Source: Colwellia sp. 20A7 (GTDB taxonomy: Bacteria > Pseudomonadota > Gammaproteobacteria > Enterobacterales > Alteromonadaceae). From it: a stretch of DNA of 64,000 nt. Where the stretch lies: assembly GCF_009832865.1 (NCBI RefSeq), contig NZ_CP047130.1:4278001-4342000 (forward strand), given 5' to 3'. Positions within the stretch are counted from its first letter, which is position 1; each line of letters starts with the position of its first letter. Made by a program: the position numbers and the translations under genes. Shown here piece after piece: positions 26,817-36,486 of the stretch. Below the pieces are notes generated by a model. It saw only the letters and a program-made list of their open reading frames with translations. It was not told the DNA's origin and did no database searches.

Positions 26817-27719
26817 TTACGCTGTAAGTTCAAAGTTGTATGTTGGAGCCTTTTCATAGGCTTTTGTTATATTGGAATAAAAGCTTTCTATTCTTAATGA
26901 ACGCTGAGTAATAACGTCAGATTGACTATTTGACGATGAAGTTTCTATTACCGCAGTGTTATCACTTTCTTTAGTATTACTTGTTGTTTTCGCTGCGTCT
27001 TCTTCATTGGCTAACTTTACCAATAATTCTGATTGTGCTGTAAGTATTTGCTGCGTGGCAGCGCTTGCTACACTTCTATCTTGTGCTGAAGGACTCGCAG
27101 GGGCTAAAGCCGCTGAGTACACTTTTTGCATTTTAGTAATCGTTGCCCGAGGATCACCACTCACCGGCGCTACATCAACCGAGACTTCTCCCGATACCGC
27201 ATACTTTTTACCATCAGGTCCTTGTTCGTAAGAATAGCTTGGTGAACCTGCAATAGAACCACCTACAGCAGCATGTGCAGCTTCATGCGTTCGAACTTCT
27301 TGATCTCTTGCCTTTAGCTCACTAATAACTCTTTCTTGTTCTAAGACTTGTTCGGGGGTTTGATCTTCATTACCATCAACCGAGTCTCCAACGTCTGATT
27401 TGGACGCATCTTGCGATTCAGTAGTTTGCTCGTTTGCTTGTTCTTGTTCTGTATGGCCCTGATCATTTTGCCCGGTAATACTTGAATTTGCTAACTCTGC
27501 TTGTTCTGTAATACTAGCAAAATCAATATCAGCATTATTTTGAGCGGGTGTTCTACCACGCTCTTTATCAGATGCGACCCCTTTCTCTGCTGATGACTGA
27601 CTGGTCGCAGCTGGTTGGGTGATAACTTCACGTTGGTTATTTTCACGGCGCAAGCTTTCTGTGTGCGGATTAAGCACAGTTGGTATAGATAAATTTGGTA
27701 CTTGCGGGGTAATGTTCAT
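26817..27719 (-). CDS. SprA-related putative metalloprotease
   Basis: A 300-aa protein. The first ~140 residues are low-complexity and rich in Gln, Asp, Glu and Ser. The conserved core near residues 135-235 is that of the SprA-related (putative metalloprotease) family: LKARDQEVRTHEAAHAAVGG contains an HEAAH zinc-type motif, then SYEQGPDGKKYAVSGEVSVD and GDPRATITKMQKV. No signal peptide is evident. A small flagellar-like gene lies 65 bases upstream on the same strand. Protease activity is inferred from the HExxH motif; the biological role in this group is unknown. Confidence 0.75.
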   Translation of the reverse strand: MNITPQVPNLSIPTVLNPHTESLRRENNQREVITQPAATSQSSAEKGVASDKERGRTPAQNNADIDFASITEQAELANSSITGQNDQGHTEQEQANEQTTESQDASKSDVGDSVDGNEDQTPEQVLEQERVISELKARDQEVRTHEAAHAAVGGSIAGSPSYSYEQGPDGKKYAVSGEVSVDVAPVSGDPRATITKMQKVYSAALAPASPSAQDRSVASAATQQILTAQSELLVKLANEEDAAKTTSNTKESDNTAVIETSSSNSQSDVITQRSLRIESFYSNITKAYEKAPTYNFELTA

Positions 27720-27784
27720 AATTAAATTATTCGAGACAGTTAATAATTTACAAGCAACTCAACGTTTAGTGAATATTTGTTAAG

Positions 27785-28090
27785 TTACGCGGTTACGTCA
27801 AGTAATGTTCCTAAGCTTTCATCTGCAGTTTTTATCACTTCAGTTGCAGACTTAGCTTGATATTCGGCAACTTTCAATTCAACTATTGATTGATTTAATT
27901 CAGGTACTTTATTCGCATTATTAAATGACTCACTACTGAATGTAGCAGTATTTTGACCATTCACTTCACTGATAGAAGAATCATGGGCTGCAGTGGTTTC
28001 AGCAACAATATCTACCGCTGCTTGATTTGCCATCTCAGTGGCTTTTTGAAAGCCTTGTAAACCAGAATTAAATGCTGATTGAATTTCCAT
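27785..28090 (-). CDS. Small protein resembling flagellar rod/hook-type termini
   Basis: A 101-aa protein. The N-terminus (IQSAFNSGLQGFQKATEMA then NQAAVDIV) resembles the N-terminal helix of flagellar rod and hook proteins. The C-terminus (NQSIVELKVAEYQAKSATEV then ESLGTLLDV) resembles their C-terminal coiled helix, but the whole middle domain is missing. Similar short proteins are sometimes annotated as FlgE-like. It precedes the SprA-like gene and is probably co-transcribed. No flagellar operon is in the window. Confidence 0.6.
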   Translation of the reverse strand: MEIQSAFNSGLQGFQKATEMANQAAVDIVAETTAAHDSSISEVNGQNTATFSSESFNNANKVPELNQSIVELKVAEYQAKSATEVIKTADESLGTLLDVTA

Positions 28091-28167
28091 TAAATCTACC
28101 TCTCTAGATCTTATAATAACCTTATTTACACTGACTAATTATTAACCAAAACACTAAAAAAGTAAAG

Positions 28168-29034
28168 TTAATTTGGTTTAACAAAATTAACTTCTAGCCG
28201 ATTAATAAGCCAGTGAGTAAGTACTACTGTAAAATCATCAAGATGTGAAATAAATGGAGCATGAGAAGCCTGTTTAAAACGATGAAAGTCACTGGCAGGC
28301 GCCAGTTGTGCAACTTTATCAATGACAGCCTTAGGAACAAGACTATCCGCGTCACCATATAAACGAAGAAATGGTTGCGTTATGCTGCTTAGTTGCTGTC
28401 TATAATCACTACTTTCTAACAATATTAATGACTGCTCAAGTGTTGTTTTATTTGCCATATCATATTGAAAAACTAACTCACTAATTTTATTAATATCTTG
28501 GCGAATATGTGGACTTCCCATAGCTTGAATTTTTAAAAAGTTAGTAATAGTTTTCTGGATATCCACTTGTAATTGATGATGAAAACTATCAAGAACCTTT
28601 GCCTTAATACCTGGCCATATCAATTGTTTTTCTTCTTTTTCTTGACCTTTTTCTTCCAAAAAATAGGGAGAACTGGCAATCGTCACTAAACCGATTACTT
28701 TTTCCGGATAGTTTATTGCCATTTCAGTGGCAATTAATCCGCCTAAAGACCAACCTAAGTAAACGGCGGACTCTGTAACGGTATTGGCAATATACTGACA
28801 AATATTATCTATCGAATAAGGATTTATTTTTTTGTTAACATTATTACCAAAACCGGGCAAATCAATGGTTATTATATTAAAATCATTAAAAAAGCTATCA
28901 GGCAAACTATCTATAAAGGGTTGCCATACTGCTGAATTTAATCCCCAACCATGAAGGAGCACCAAAGAAATTTTTTTATGGCAAATTGAAGGTTGTGTCT
29001 TAGGAAAAATGGAAATATTGAGAGTTTCTGCCAT
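28168..29034 (-). CDS. bioH: Pimeloyl-[acyl-carrier protein] methyl ester esterase
   Basis: A 288-aa alpha/beta hydrolase that removes the methyl group from pimeloyl-ACP ester and so ends pimelate synthesis for biotin. Marks: LVLLHGWGLNSAVWQPF oxyanion strand, nucleophile S96 in GWSLGG, acid in RLYGDADSLVP, base in ASHAPFISH. These match BioH closely. It is divergent from comF with 20 bases between starts, the order known from E. coli (bioH-gntX-nfuA). At 288 residues it is longer than the ~256-residue E. coli protein, through the N-terminus and a few insertions. Confidence 0.9.
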   Translation of the reverse strand: MAETLNISIFPKTQPSICHKKISLVLLHGWGLNSAVWQPFIDSLPDSFFNDFNIITIDLPGFGNNVNKKINPYSIDNICQYIANTVTESAVYLGWSLGGLIATEMAINYPEKVIGLVTIASSPYFLEEKGQEKEEKQLIWPGIKAKVLDSFHHQLQVDIQKTITNFLKIQAMGSPHIRQDINKISELVFQYDMANKTTLEQSLILLESSDYRQQLSSITQPFLRLYGDADSLVPKAVIDKVAQLAPASDFHRFKQASHAPFISHLDDFTVVLTHWLINRLEVNFVKPN

Positions 29035-29054
29035 GCTTATCCTTAGTAGAATTA

Positions 29055-29834
29055 ATGAATGCGCTTTATTTTACAAAATGGAAACTAGCAATGGAATGGA
29101 AAAAAAGAGCACAAACACTCTATCAATATCTTTTATCCAAACTTGGTCAATGCGATTTATGTGGTAATTGCTTGCACGACTCAAGTCTCACCCAACAAAC
29201 ATTACTATGTTCATCGTGTCTTGCTGATTTACCACTTTTTGATCAAGCGATTATTCAAGGTGATTTACTTAATTGGCCAGCAATAAATAAAGGATTACCA
29301 AAAATAAATTTTGACCATTTAATTTGTCTTTCACCTTATTTACCTCCTTTCACTCATTGGTTACCCCAACTAAAATATCAAGGACGATTTGAACTTGCCA
29401 CGCTATTAGCAAACTTACTTGCACAGCAATGGGAAAAACAAAAATTAACAGAGTTAATAGCACCTGTAGATCTCATTCTAAGCGTTCCTTTGCATATTAA
29501 TAAGTGGCAGGTTCGTGGTTACAATCAAGCTCATTTACTTGCAAAACCTTTGGCCCAATCTTTACAATTACCTTACGATGAATTTGCCTTAATTCGCACT
29601 CAGAACAATACTAGCCAAGTTGGAAAAACCGGTAAAGAAAGGCGCAAGACTTTAGCCAATGCTTTTACATTAGCTAAAGAATTACCAGGTAATACCAAAC
29701 ATATTATTATAGTTGATGACGTGCTTACTACTGGCAGTACGGCCAATGAAATCAGCAAAATATTAAAACGCGTTGGTGTTAATGAAGTAACTATTGTAGC
29801 GGTTTGCTTGACCTTACCTAATACAAATAATTAA
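29055..29834 (+). CDS. ComF family protein (GntX-like phosphoribosyltransferase-fold)
   Basis: A 259-aa protein with an N-terminal zinc-ribbon-like set of cysteines (CDLCGNC, then CSSCLADLP). The C-terminal phosphoribosyltransferase-type domain has SVPLHINKWQVRGYNQAHLLAKPLA and the PRPP-loop-like IIIVDDVLTTGSTANE. ComF proteins act in DNA uptake in naturally competent bacteria; the E. coli homologue is gntX/yhgH. The first ATG at 29055 is used; an internal ATG at 29091 is possible. Synteny with bioH and nfuA supports the call. Confidence 0.85.
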   Translation: MNALYFTKWKLAMEWKKRAQTLYQYLLSKLGQCDLCGNCLHDSSLTQQTLLCSSCLADLPLFDQAIIQGDLLNWPAINKGLPKINFDHLICLSPYLPPFTHWLPQLKYQGRFELATLLANLLAQQWEKQKLTELIAPVDLILSVPLHINKWQVRGYNQAHLLAKPLAQSLQLPYDEFALIRTQNNTSQVGKTGKERRKTLANAFTLAKELPGNTKHIIIVDDVLTTGSTANEISKILKRVGVNEVTIVAVCLTLPNTNN

Positions 29835-29841
29835 TCCATGC

Positions 29842-32412
29842 TTACCTTGTTGGTGTATTAAACGCTTTAGCAAAAAATAAGCTATTCGCCAATAATTTTG
29901 CGCTGCCCAACCAATAACCACGAAAGGCTAATACATCAGCCGTAGCAATAACACGACCTTGCCCATAATTATGCGCAACAAGCGCTGAGTTATCCGCGAT
30001 AAGATTAACTAAGTTATCATCTGTATAACCGCTTAGCAGTGGAGATTTATTATATTTTGCGACCGTAAGAAAAGGTTGCTGTCTTGAATTCATAATTAAA
30101 GTGCTATTTCTAAATAAGGGTAACTTCTTATCAGTATAGCCAAAAGCAAGAGGATGCGATGTATCAAGCTCTGTAGCAAAAATAGCACCAGCTATACGTT
30201 TTTTCGCACTAAGTTGTTCTTTGTCTTGATAAGTTAGTCCTTGGCTATTAAATAATTGATCAATCTCTTGTTTCCCTACAAAGTTAACAGATAATATATT
30301 TTGTTTAGCTAGCCATTGTGCGCCACTTTTTTGAGCAAAAACGACCCCCCCTTGTTTTAGCCATTTTTTCAATTGGCTAACATGACTATCTGAAAGAACT
30401 TTATAATCACCATTAACTAAAATTAAATGACTATAATTTGATAAATCAACCGTTGTTAAACGAGAATGCTCAATAATACTGACTGGAATTTGTAATGTTT
30501 CATCAAGGTAATAGCGAATTTCGCCTGCTTCGTATTGAGAGATACCGTTACCGCCTAACAATAGTACTTTCGGCTGTTCTAAAGTTTTAAATGAATTACT
30601 CCCAAAATCTATGCCTTGGCTAGTTAAACCGCTATTAATCGTTACTAACTCTATATTAGTTTCATTTGCTAGCTCAGCTAAGCTTTCACGCCAATTCGAC
30701 GTTTGTTGAATCCCAGCAGGAATAATAATAGTACCACGTGAAAAAACTCTTTTTTTACCGTCAACTTGGCTGACAAATTCACTTGTTGCTACTTTAGTTT
30801 TTATCTTTTTATTTTGTAATTTATTTAATAACTTAGGTGCTAAAAAATGATGCCACTCAAATGCATACGCATAATCTGTATCATTAGTAGATGACTTGCT
30901 TACATGGAGAATATCATTTGAAGACCAAGGTTCTTTTTTCAGTGCTAAACCTCTAGTTTTATCGAGTGATTGAAAATCAATATTCATTGCTAGCGGCATA
31001 GTCCAGCCGGAAACATCATAAAAAGTATTATCTGGAAAATCAGTTTCTTGGGTAAATAAAGCTTGAATAACTCGATATTGGCTTTGTGCTATTGGTACAT
31101 AATAACTTGTTTCTTTAGCATAATTTTTTTCTTTGTAATTAAAGTCTTCTGCTAGTTGATACACGTTAATTTGATGCTGTGTTAAATTACCTAGTAGAAC
31201 ATTTAAACGATAAGCATCTTGCGATTCGCTAAGTAAATAACCAGTAAACTTTTCTTTTTTAGCTTTTTTAATCGCTTGTTGATAAAAGTCTTGTCTATAG
31301 TCTTTAAGCACTTGACGGTTTTCCCATGCACCTTCAATAGTTGAAAGCGATGTTAAAACGTGATTTTGAATACCATACTCAAACGTTAACAACCCATTAA
31401 TAGTATCTTGCTGCATACCTCGAGAGCTAGCTTGCTCAAATAAAATACCAATACCGGCATTAATATCAGGATAAGTTGAACCTTTCCCATAATAAAAATC
31501 ATCAAAACTTTCTTCGCTGTAATATAAGCGTTGAGCCGAATCTAATGCTTTTGCATGAAATTTTGCGAGTGTTTGAGTTAGCGTCACGTTTTCTGTAGGT
31601 GTTAGAGGATGTGTTCTGCTTGCGATACCTGGTTGAAAAAAGTAACTGCTGTTAGCGCCCATTTCATGATAATCACCTAACACATGAGGTTGATATTGAT
31701 GAAAATACTTCAGTCTGTGTTGACTTTCTTGTTGCGTTAACAACAACCAATCTCGGTTAAGATCAAACCAAAAATGATTAGTTCGGCCACTAACCCAACC
31801 TTGGTGATGTTCAATAGTTTCAGGATCACTATTACCTGCGGAGCTTCTATAAGTAGCCGCCCAATTAGCAAATCTATCCATTCCATCTGGGTTAATGCTC
31901 GGCTCTAATACAATGATCGTATTAGCTAGCATAGTTTCAATACTTTTTTCTTCACTAGCCGCTAAATAATAAGCCACGACCATAGCTGCATTGGCACCAC
32001 TAATTTCATCGCCATGGACACTATATCCTAACCATATGACCAATGGTTCATTGTCATTATTTGATACTTGGGTTTGGTAAGGTACACGCCTTTTTTCCAG
32101 AAGTTCATCTAAATTAGCTAAATTTTCAGGGCTTGAAATAGTAACTAAAAATTGCTCACGTTGCTGTGGAGTTCTACCGATAGAAGTCATTTTTATACGC
32201 GTAGAATCTTGCGCTAGCGTATTAAAGTATTGCTTTAATTGATCATGTCTTATGTGACGTTCACCTATTTCGAAACCTAACGTTGTACTTGGTAAAGGGG
32301 TACTTGAATTAAATGTAGCTTGCTTTGGTAAATATTCTTGTACTGGTTGAGCGAAAGAAACCCACGAAGGGATAACTAAAATAAACAAGGTAAAAATACG
32401 ATATAATGACAT
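29842..32412 (-). CDS. M14 family zinc carboxypeptidase, secreted
   Basis: An 856-aa protein. The start at 32412 is chosen because it opens a clean signal peptide (MSLYRIFTLFILVIPSWVSF, cut near AQP) with GGAAG upstream; the frame runs further but only through unlikely sequence. The M14 domain has zinc ligands H133 and E136 (GYSVHGDEISGA) and H249 (GDYHEMGANS), the arginine/NPDG segment EPSINPDGMDR, and the catalytic Glu in GILFEQASSRG. The C-terminal ~300 residues are a glutamine-amidotransferase-like domain (VLLLGGNGISQYEAGEIRYY). It probably degrades peptides in the periplasm or outside. It sits between comF and nfuA, which adjoin in E. coli. Confidence 0.88.
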   Translation of the reverse strand: MSLYRIFTLFILVIPSWVSFAQPVQEYLPKQATFNSSTPLPSTTLGFEIGERHIRHDQLKQYFNTLAQDSTRIKMTSIGRTPQQREQFLVTISSPENLANLDELLEKRRVPYQTQVSNNDNEPLVIWLGYSVHGDEISGANAAMVVAYYLAASEEKSIETMLANTIIVLEPSINPDGMDRFANWAATYRSSAGNSDPETIEHHQGWVSGRTNHFWFDLNRDWLLLTQQESQHRLKYFHQYQPHVLGDYHEMGANSSYFFQPGIASRTHPLTPTENVTLTQTLAKFHAKALDSAQRLYYSEESFDDFYYGKGSTYPDINAGIGILFEQASSRGMQQDTINGLLTFEYGIQNHVLTSLSTIEGAWENRQVLKDYRQDFYQQAIKKAKKEKFTGYLLSESQDAYRLNVLLGNLTQHQINVYQLAEDFNYKEKNYAKETSYYVPIAQSQYRVIQALFTQETDFPDNTFYDVSGWTMPLAMNIDFQSLDKTRGLALKKEPWSSNDILHVSKSSTNDTDYAYAFEWHHFLAPKLLNKLQNKKIKTKVATSEFVSQVDGKKRVFSRGTIIIPAGIQQTSNWRESLAELANETNIELVTINSGLTSQGIDFGSNSFKTLEQPKVLLLGGNGISQYEAGEIRYYLDETLQIPVSIIEHSRLTTVDLSNYSHLILVNGDYKVLSDSHVSQLKKWLKQGGVVFAQKSGAQWLAKQNILSVNFVGKQEIDQLFNSQGLTYQDKEQLSAKKRIAGAIFATELDTSHPLAFGYTDKKLPLFRNSTLIMNSRQQPFLTVAKYNKSPLLSGYTDDNLVNLIADNSALVAHNYGQGRVIATADVLAFRGYWLGSAKLLANSLFFAKAFNTPTR

Positions 32413-32502
32413 AATAACTTCCAATTTGATGAACCTAGCTAAAATAGCAAATAAAAGCATAAAAATCATTAGCGCATAGCAATATTGCAAAGTAAAATAC
32501 CT

Positions 32503-32527
32503 ATACTTGAGTAAAACGCTCAAGTAT
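32503..32527 (+). promoter_or_regulatory. IscR type-1-like binding site upstream of nfuA
   Basis: A 25-bp palindrome with arms ATACTTGAG and CTCAAGTAT. It matches the type 1 IscR consensus ATASYYGACT-RWWWY-AGTCRRSTAT at 22 of 25 positions, including ATA/TAT ends, both S, YY/RR and the AAAAC centre. It lies 94 bp before the nfuA ATG and 91 bp from the divergent peptidase start. NfuA is a known IscR target in E. coli, so [2Fe-2S]-IscR repression is likely. Confidence 0.7.
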
Positions 32528-32620
32528 ACTCAAGCTATTGAGTCCTCATTAGCATCAAATATGAGATGGCTTGATTATATTTCCTGTTTCAAACTGAAGA
32601 GCACAAGCGAGTTACGTATT

Positions 32621-33199
32621 ATGATCACTATATCCCCTACCGCCCAAGAGCATTTTATTAAGCTATTATCCCAACAAGCAGAGGGGACACATATTCGTGT
32701 CTTTGTTGTTAATCCGGGAACCGCTAAGGCAGAATGCGGTGTATCATATTGCCCTGCTGATGCTGTAGAACCTGACGACATAAAACTGCCATTTGAGGGG
32801 TTTTCTGCCATGGTTGATGCTGACAGTAAAAGCTTTTTAGAAGAGGCTGAAATTGATTTTGTTACTGATCAAATGGGTTCTCAATTAACCCTTAAAGCAC
32901 CTAATGCAAAATTACGTAAAGTTGCTGACGACGCACCTTTATTTGAACGTGTTCATTACTTTTTACAAGCTGAAGTTAATCCGCAATTAGCTGGACATGG
33001 TGGCGAATGTACTTTAGTTGAAATTACTGATGACGGCTATGCCGTATTACAATTTGGCGGTGGCTGTAATGGTTGTAGTCAAATAGATGTAACTGTAAAA
33101 GATGGTATTGAAGCTCAACTAATCGAAATGATGGGTGACGAAATTAAAGGCGTAAAAGATGCCACAGATCATGAACGTGGTGAACACTCTTACTATTAA
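32621..33199 (+). CDS. nfuA: Fe-S cluster biogenesis/carrier protein NfuA
   Basis: A 192-aa protein that binds and delivers [4Fe-4S] clusters. ATG 32621 is chosen because [16 protein letters not shown] aligns with the E. coli N-terminus; the frame is open further upstream through the IscR-like site. The A-type-like N-terminal domain includes [20 protein letters not shown]. The Nfu domain has NPQLAGHGG and the cluster-binding CxxC in [18 protein letters not shown]. It ends in RGEHSYY like the enterobacterial protein. Two small membrane-protein genes follow closely. Confidence 0.96.
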   Translation: MITISPTAQEHFIKLLSQQAEGTHIRVFVVNPGTAKAECGVSYCPADAVEPDDIKLPFEGFSAMVDADSKSFLEEAEIDFVTDQMGSQLTLKAPNAKLRKVADDAPLFERVHYFLQAEVNPQLAGHGGECTLVEITDDGYAVLQFGGGCNGCSQIDVTVKDGIEAQLIEMMGDEIKGVKDATDHERGEHSYY

Positions 33200-33207
33200 A
33201 TTAGTTT

Positions 33208-33459
33208 ATGAATAATTTAATAGCTAAATTAGGTCAAAACCCAGCACGTAGTCTATCTATTTTTTTACGTGGACTTGGCCTTTTTAGCGTAGGTTTGTTA
33301 TTTATTGCTATCGGTTATTATTACCACCACTTATGGCAGGTTGTCGGTCTTATCATTATCGCTTTGGGCTGTATAATAACTGCCTGGGGGTATTTAGGTA
33401 TTTTTGCTAATCGATGGTTTAATATTCTAAATAAACGTAAAAATAAAGAATTTTATTAA
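33208..33459 (+). CDS. Small two-helix membrane protein, hypothetical
   Basis: An 83-aa protein with two hydrophobic helices (residues ~20-41 and ~45-68), short basic termini and no recognised family. It begins 8 bases after nfuA and its stop overlaps the VanZ start by one base, so the three genes are probably co-transcribed. Function unknown. Confidence 0.7.
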   Translation: MNNLIAKLGQNPARSLSIFLRGLGLFSVGLLFIAIGYYYHHLWQVVGLIIIALGCIITAWGYLGIFANRWFNILNKRKNKEFY

Positions 33460-33809
33460 TGCTCCACCTTATTCAGAAATACTGGTGTCATATTACAATA
33501 ACGCTAGTTATAGCTATTACCACATTGTCACTTTGGCCAGCATCTTACTTACCTAGCGTACCAGGTACTGATAAAGCACATCATTTTATTGCTTATGCTG
33601 CATTAGCTTTACCCGCAGCGTTAAGACACCCTAAATATTCTTTATATTTTGTTCTTAGCTTTATTACATTTAGCGGTGTAATTGAATTAATTCAGCCTTA
33701 CGTTAACCGCTATGCTGAGTGGTTAGATTTATTAGCTAATACTATAGGGCTTACGTTTGGTTGGTTGTTAGCAAAAATAATACTATTTTTTACGCAAAAA
33801 AATGCTTAA
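33459..33809 (+). CDS. VanZ-like family membrane protein
   Basis: A 116-aa protein with about four hydrophobic helices. The VanZ-like pattern is clear: PGTDKAHHFIAYAALALPAA, then FSGVIELIQPYVNRYAEWLD and DLLANTIGLTFGWLLA. VanZ family members were named from low-level teicoplanin resistance, but in most bacteria the role is unknown. It overlaps the preceding small gene by one base. Confidence 0.8.
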   Translation: MLHLIQKYWCHITITLVIAITTLSLWPASYLPSVPGTDKAHHFIAYAALALPAALRHPKYSLYFVLSFITFSGVIELIQPYVNRYAEWLDLLANTIGLTFGWLLAKIILFFTQKNA

Positions 33810-33878
33810 GTAGTCTATTACTAGTCATTTCGGTAAAAAAACGGTATTTTAGGTTATCAGTGCGACAAGAGACACCTC

Positions 33879-34928
33879 ATGAAACTTAATTTTATCACCT
33901 TATTGTTATTACTTTTTCACTCAACTAGCTTTGGTGCTGTTATTTTACAATACCATCATGTTAGTGAAACCACCCCTAAAAGTACCAGTATTACTCCCGC
34001 TCAGTTTAAGGTGCACTTAAAATACCTGCAAGAGCATAGTTTCAATGTTATTCCTTTATCGCAAATGATAGAGAAGATTAAAAGCCAACAACCGTTAAAA
34101 GATAAAACAGTAACCATTACATTTGATGATGCTTACCTTGATATCTTAACGAAAGCTAAACCATTACTTGATAAATTTAATTACCCTTACACTATTTTTG
34201 TTAACCCAAGTGTTATTACCCAAAGTTCATCTTCTTATCTCTCATGGGACCAACTTAAAGCCTTAGGTGATGAAGGAGTTATTATTGCCAATCACGGTTT
34301 TACTCACGATTCCATGACCAGAGTTCCAGATGAGGTTACACAAACTCAATGGCTAGCTGAACAAACTAAACTACTGTTAAAAGCTGAGGCAATAATTGAA
34401 GATAAAACAGGCCAAAGTTGGCGGTATTATGCATACCCTTATGGTGAGTATAGTCCCGCTGTACAAAATTGGGCTAAAGAGAATGATTTTGTTGCCTTTT
34501 CACAACAATCTGGTGCTGTTGGTTTAGATACAGATTTAACCAGTATACCGCGCTTTCCTGCTTCAATGCCTTACGATGAAATATCAGCGTTAAGAGATAA
34601 ACTTAATTCGTTGCCCTTTACTATTAAATTAGAAGGCAAAGAGGCTGAAACTATCTTTGAGCACAAACAAATTTCACAAGTCACTTTTACCATTGAGACT
34701 GATGATTTTTATAAATCTGGCTTAAACTGTTATATTTCTGGTTTAGGTAAACAAAAAGTAGAATGGCAAGGTGATAATAGCTTTACCATCAACTTTAACG
34801 GAGACTTGCCCGTGGGCCGCGTACGCTGTAATTGTACCGCCGCGAGTATAAATAACCCAGGGCAATACTATTGGTACTCGAAACCATGGTTTATTTTACA
34901 AAAAGGCGGAGCCTGGTACGGACTTTAA
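33879..34928 (+). CDS. Polysaccharide deacetylase family protein
   Basis: A 349-aa exported protein. The signal peptide runs to about residue 19 (LLLLFHSTSFGA). The NodB-type domain has ILQYHHVSE, then the metal-binding TFDDAYLDI with the paired Asp, NHGFTHDSMTR with the H-x3-H pair, and YYAYPYGEYSP. The C-terminal ~100 residues form an extra domain with four cysteines (LNCYISGL, RVRCNCTA) that is unrecognised. Likely substrate is an N-acetylated or otherwise esterified surface polysaccharide. Its end overlaps the end of the convergent SCO gene by four bases. Confidence 0.85.
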   Translation: MKLNFITLLLLLFHSTSFGAVILQYHHVSETTPKSTSITPAQFKVHLKYLQEHSFNVIPLSQMIEKIKSQQPLKDKTVTITFDDAYLDILTKAKPLLDKFNYPYTIFVNPSVITQSSSSYLSWDQLKALGDEGVIIANHGFTHDSMTRVPDEVTQTQWLAEQTKLLLKAEAIIEDKTGQSWRYYAYPYGEYSPAVQNWAKENDFVAFSQQSGAVGLDTDLTSIPRFPASMPYDEISALRDKLNSLPFTIKLEGKEAETIFEHKQISQVTFTIETDDFYKSGLNCYISGLGKQKVEWQGDNSFTINFNGDLPVGRVRCNCTAASINNPGQYYWYSKPWFILQKGGAWYGL

Positions 34929-35545
34929 TAAAGTGCGACTATTTTTTGATAGTCGCTAAGTAATTTCTCACTATCAATGGCCGGTACTTTGCCAACTTCT
35001 TGCTCAGGCTTAAATATAGAAGTGATGTTTCCGTCAGGGTTGATAAGCACTATTGAAGCGCTATGATCGACCAAATAGCCTTCCCCTTCATCGCTAATAG
35101 CGTACATTAAACCTAGATTACGTGCGAAAGGAAATAGAGCACTATGCTCTCCCCTTAGTGCAATGAATTCATTGTTAAAATAAGGTATATATTGGTTTAA
35201 TTTTTCTTGAGTATCTCTATTCGGATCAACAGTTACTAACAATACTTGGCTGTTGTTTGCTATCGCTTTTAAATCATCATAAATGAAACCTAAATTCTGT
35301 AATGTAGTAGGACAAATATCGGGACAAGACGTATAGCCTAAAAATACTAATGACCACTTATCTTTTAATTGAGCTTTAGTAAATAACTGACCAGTGTGAT
35401 CCGTTAACTCAAACGGCTTAATTTCTCTAGGCTGTTGATAATATAAAGCATGTTCGGGTTGCTCTACATTATTGATTTGTTTAAACGCCAAGACTCCAAT
35501 AACGGCCGCAATAAAGCCGCCAATATAGATTATATAATTTTTCAT
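34925..35545 (-). CDS. SCO1/SenC family copper chaperone for cytochrome c oxidase
   Basis: A 206-aa membrane-anchored protein with a thioredoxin fold that delivers copper to the CuA site of oxidase subunit II. The anchor is residues ~3-20. The copper site is CxxxC in YTSCPDICPTTL with the distal His in VDHSASIVLINP. VTVDPNRDTQEKLNQY is also typical. It is the last gene of the cox locus and starts 12 bases after cyoE on the same strand. Confidence 0.92.
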   Translation of the reverse strand: MKNYIIYIGGFIAAVIGVLAFKQINNVEQPEHALYYQQPREIKPFELTDHTGQLFTKAQLKDKWSLVFLGYTSCPDICPTTLQNLGFIYDDLKAIANNSQVLLVTVDPNRDTQEKLNQYIPYFNNEFIALRGEHSALFPFARNLGLMYAISDEGEGYLVDHSASIVLINPDGNITSIFKPEQEVGKVPAIDSEKLLSDYQKIVALY

Positions 35546-35557
35546 ACTTTAATTTCT

Positions 35558-36472
35558 CTAGCCTACTGGCAATAAATAATGATCAAGTAATAGAATAATA
35601 AAGAGTAGCATCAAGTGGATGATCGAGAACTTGAATGTATCCATAGCCGTATTTTCATCAGCATTAAATTTAAGCTTCCACGCATAAGCAAAGAAGATAC
35701 CATTAAGTACTACAGCACCAATTAAGTATAACCAATTACTCATGCCAACTAAATAAGGTAACAAACCAACAATAAACAACAGCACGGTATAAAGTAAAAT
35801 TTGGGTTTTAGTAAAACTAACACCATGCGTCACAGGTAACATTGGTATATTCACTTTCGCATATTCATCTTTACGATGAATGGCCAGTGCCCAAAAGTGC
35901 GGTGGTGTCCAAGTAAAAACTAATAAAACCAATAATAGTGCATGTGGATGAATCTCATTTGTCATAGCTGTCCAACCTAGTAACGGCGGGATGGCACCAG
36001 CGAGACCACCAATAGTAATGTTTTGTGGAGTTGCACGCTTCAAATATAGAGTATAAACAAAACTATAACCCACCAACCCTGATAATGTTAAATAAGCAGT
36101 TAATGGGTTAACTAACCCGTAGAGTAAAACAAACCCCAATAAGGCTATGCTAAAGGCAAACACGATTGCATTGTTAGTGGTAATTCGCCCTTCAGGTAAG
36201 GGTCGGTTATGCGTTCTTCCCATGATAGCATCAATTTTTTCATCAACAATGTGATTAATGGCAGCCGCTGCAGATGACAATAGCGCGATCCCTAACATGG
36301 CTGGTAACAATAGTTGCCAAGGTAAACCTCCAGGTACAGATAAACTCATGCCAACTAAAGCAGTCAATACTAACAAAGCGACTACTTTTGGCTTAGTAAT
36401 ATCATAATAAGCTCGCCACCTAGGAATCGTTATCGTAGGAATTTTTGTATCATTGAGCACTTCATCAGACAT
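35558..36472 (-). CDS. cyoE: Heme o synthase (protoheme IX farnesyltransferase)
   Basis: A 304-aa membrane prenyltransferase with about nine helices that adds farnesyl to heme b. The first Asp-rich site is in [20 protein letters not shown], and the second region has [20 protein letters not shown]. Length is normal. It lies between the SCO and heme A synthase genes; together they make heme a for the oxidase encoded upstream. Confidence 0.95.
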   Translation of the reverse strand: MSDEVLNDTKIPTITIPRWRAYYDITKPKVVALLVLTALVGMSLSVPGGLPWQLLLPAMLGIALLSSAAAAINHIVDEKIDAIMGRTHNRPLPEGRITTNNAIVFAFSIALLGFVLLYGLVNPLTAYLTLSGLVGYSFVYTLYLKRATPQNITIGGLAGAIPPLLGWTAMTNEIHPHALLLVLLVFTWTPPHFWALAIHRKDEYAKVNIPMLPVTHGVSFTKTQILLYTVLLFIVGLLPYLVGMSNWLYLIGAVVLNGIFFAYAWKLKFNADENTAMDTFKFSIIHLMLLFIILLLDHYLLPVG

Positions 36473-36486
36473 TATATCTCCTTACC

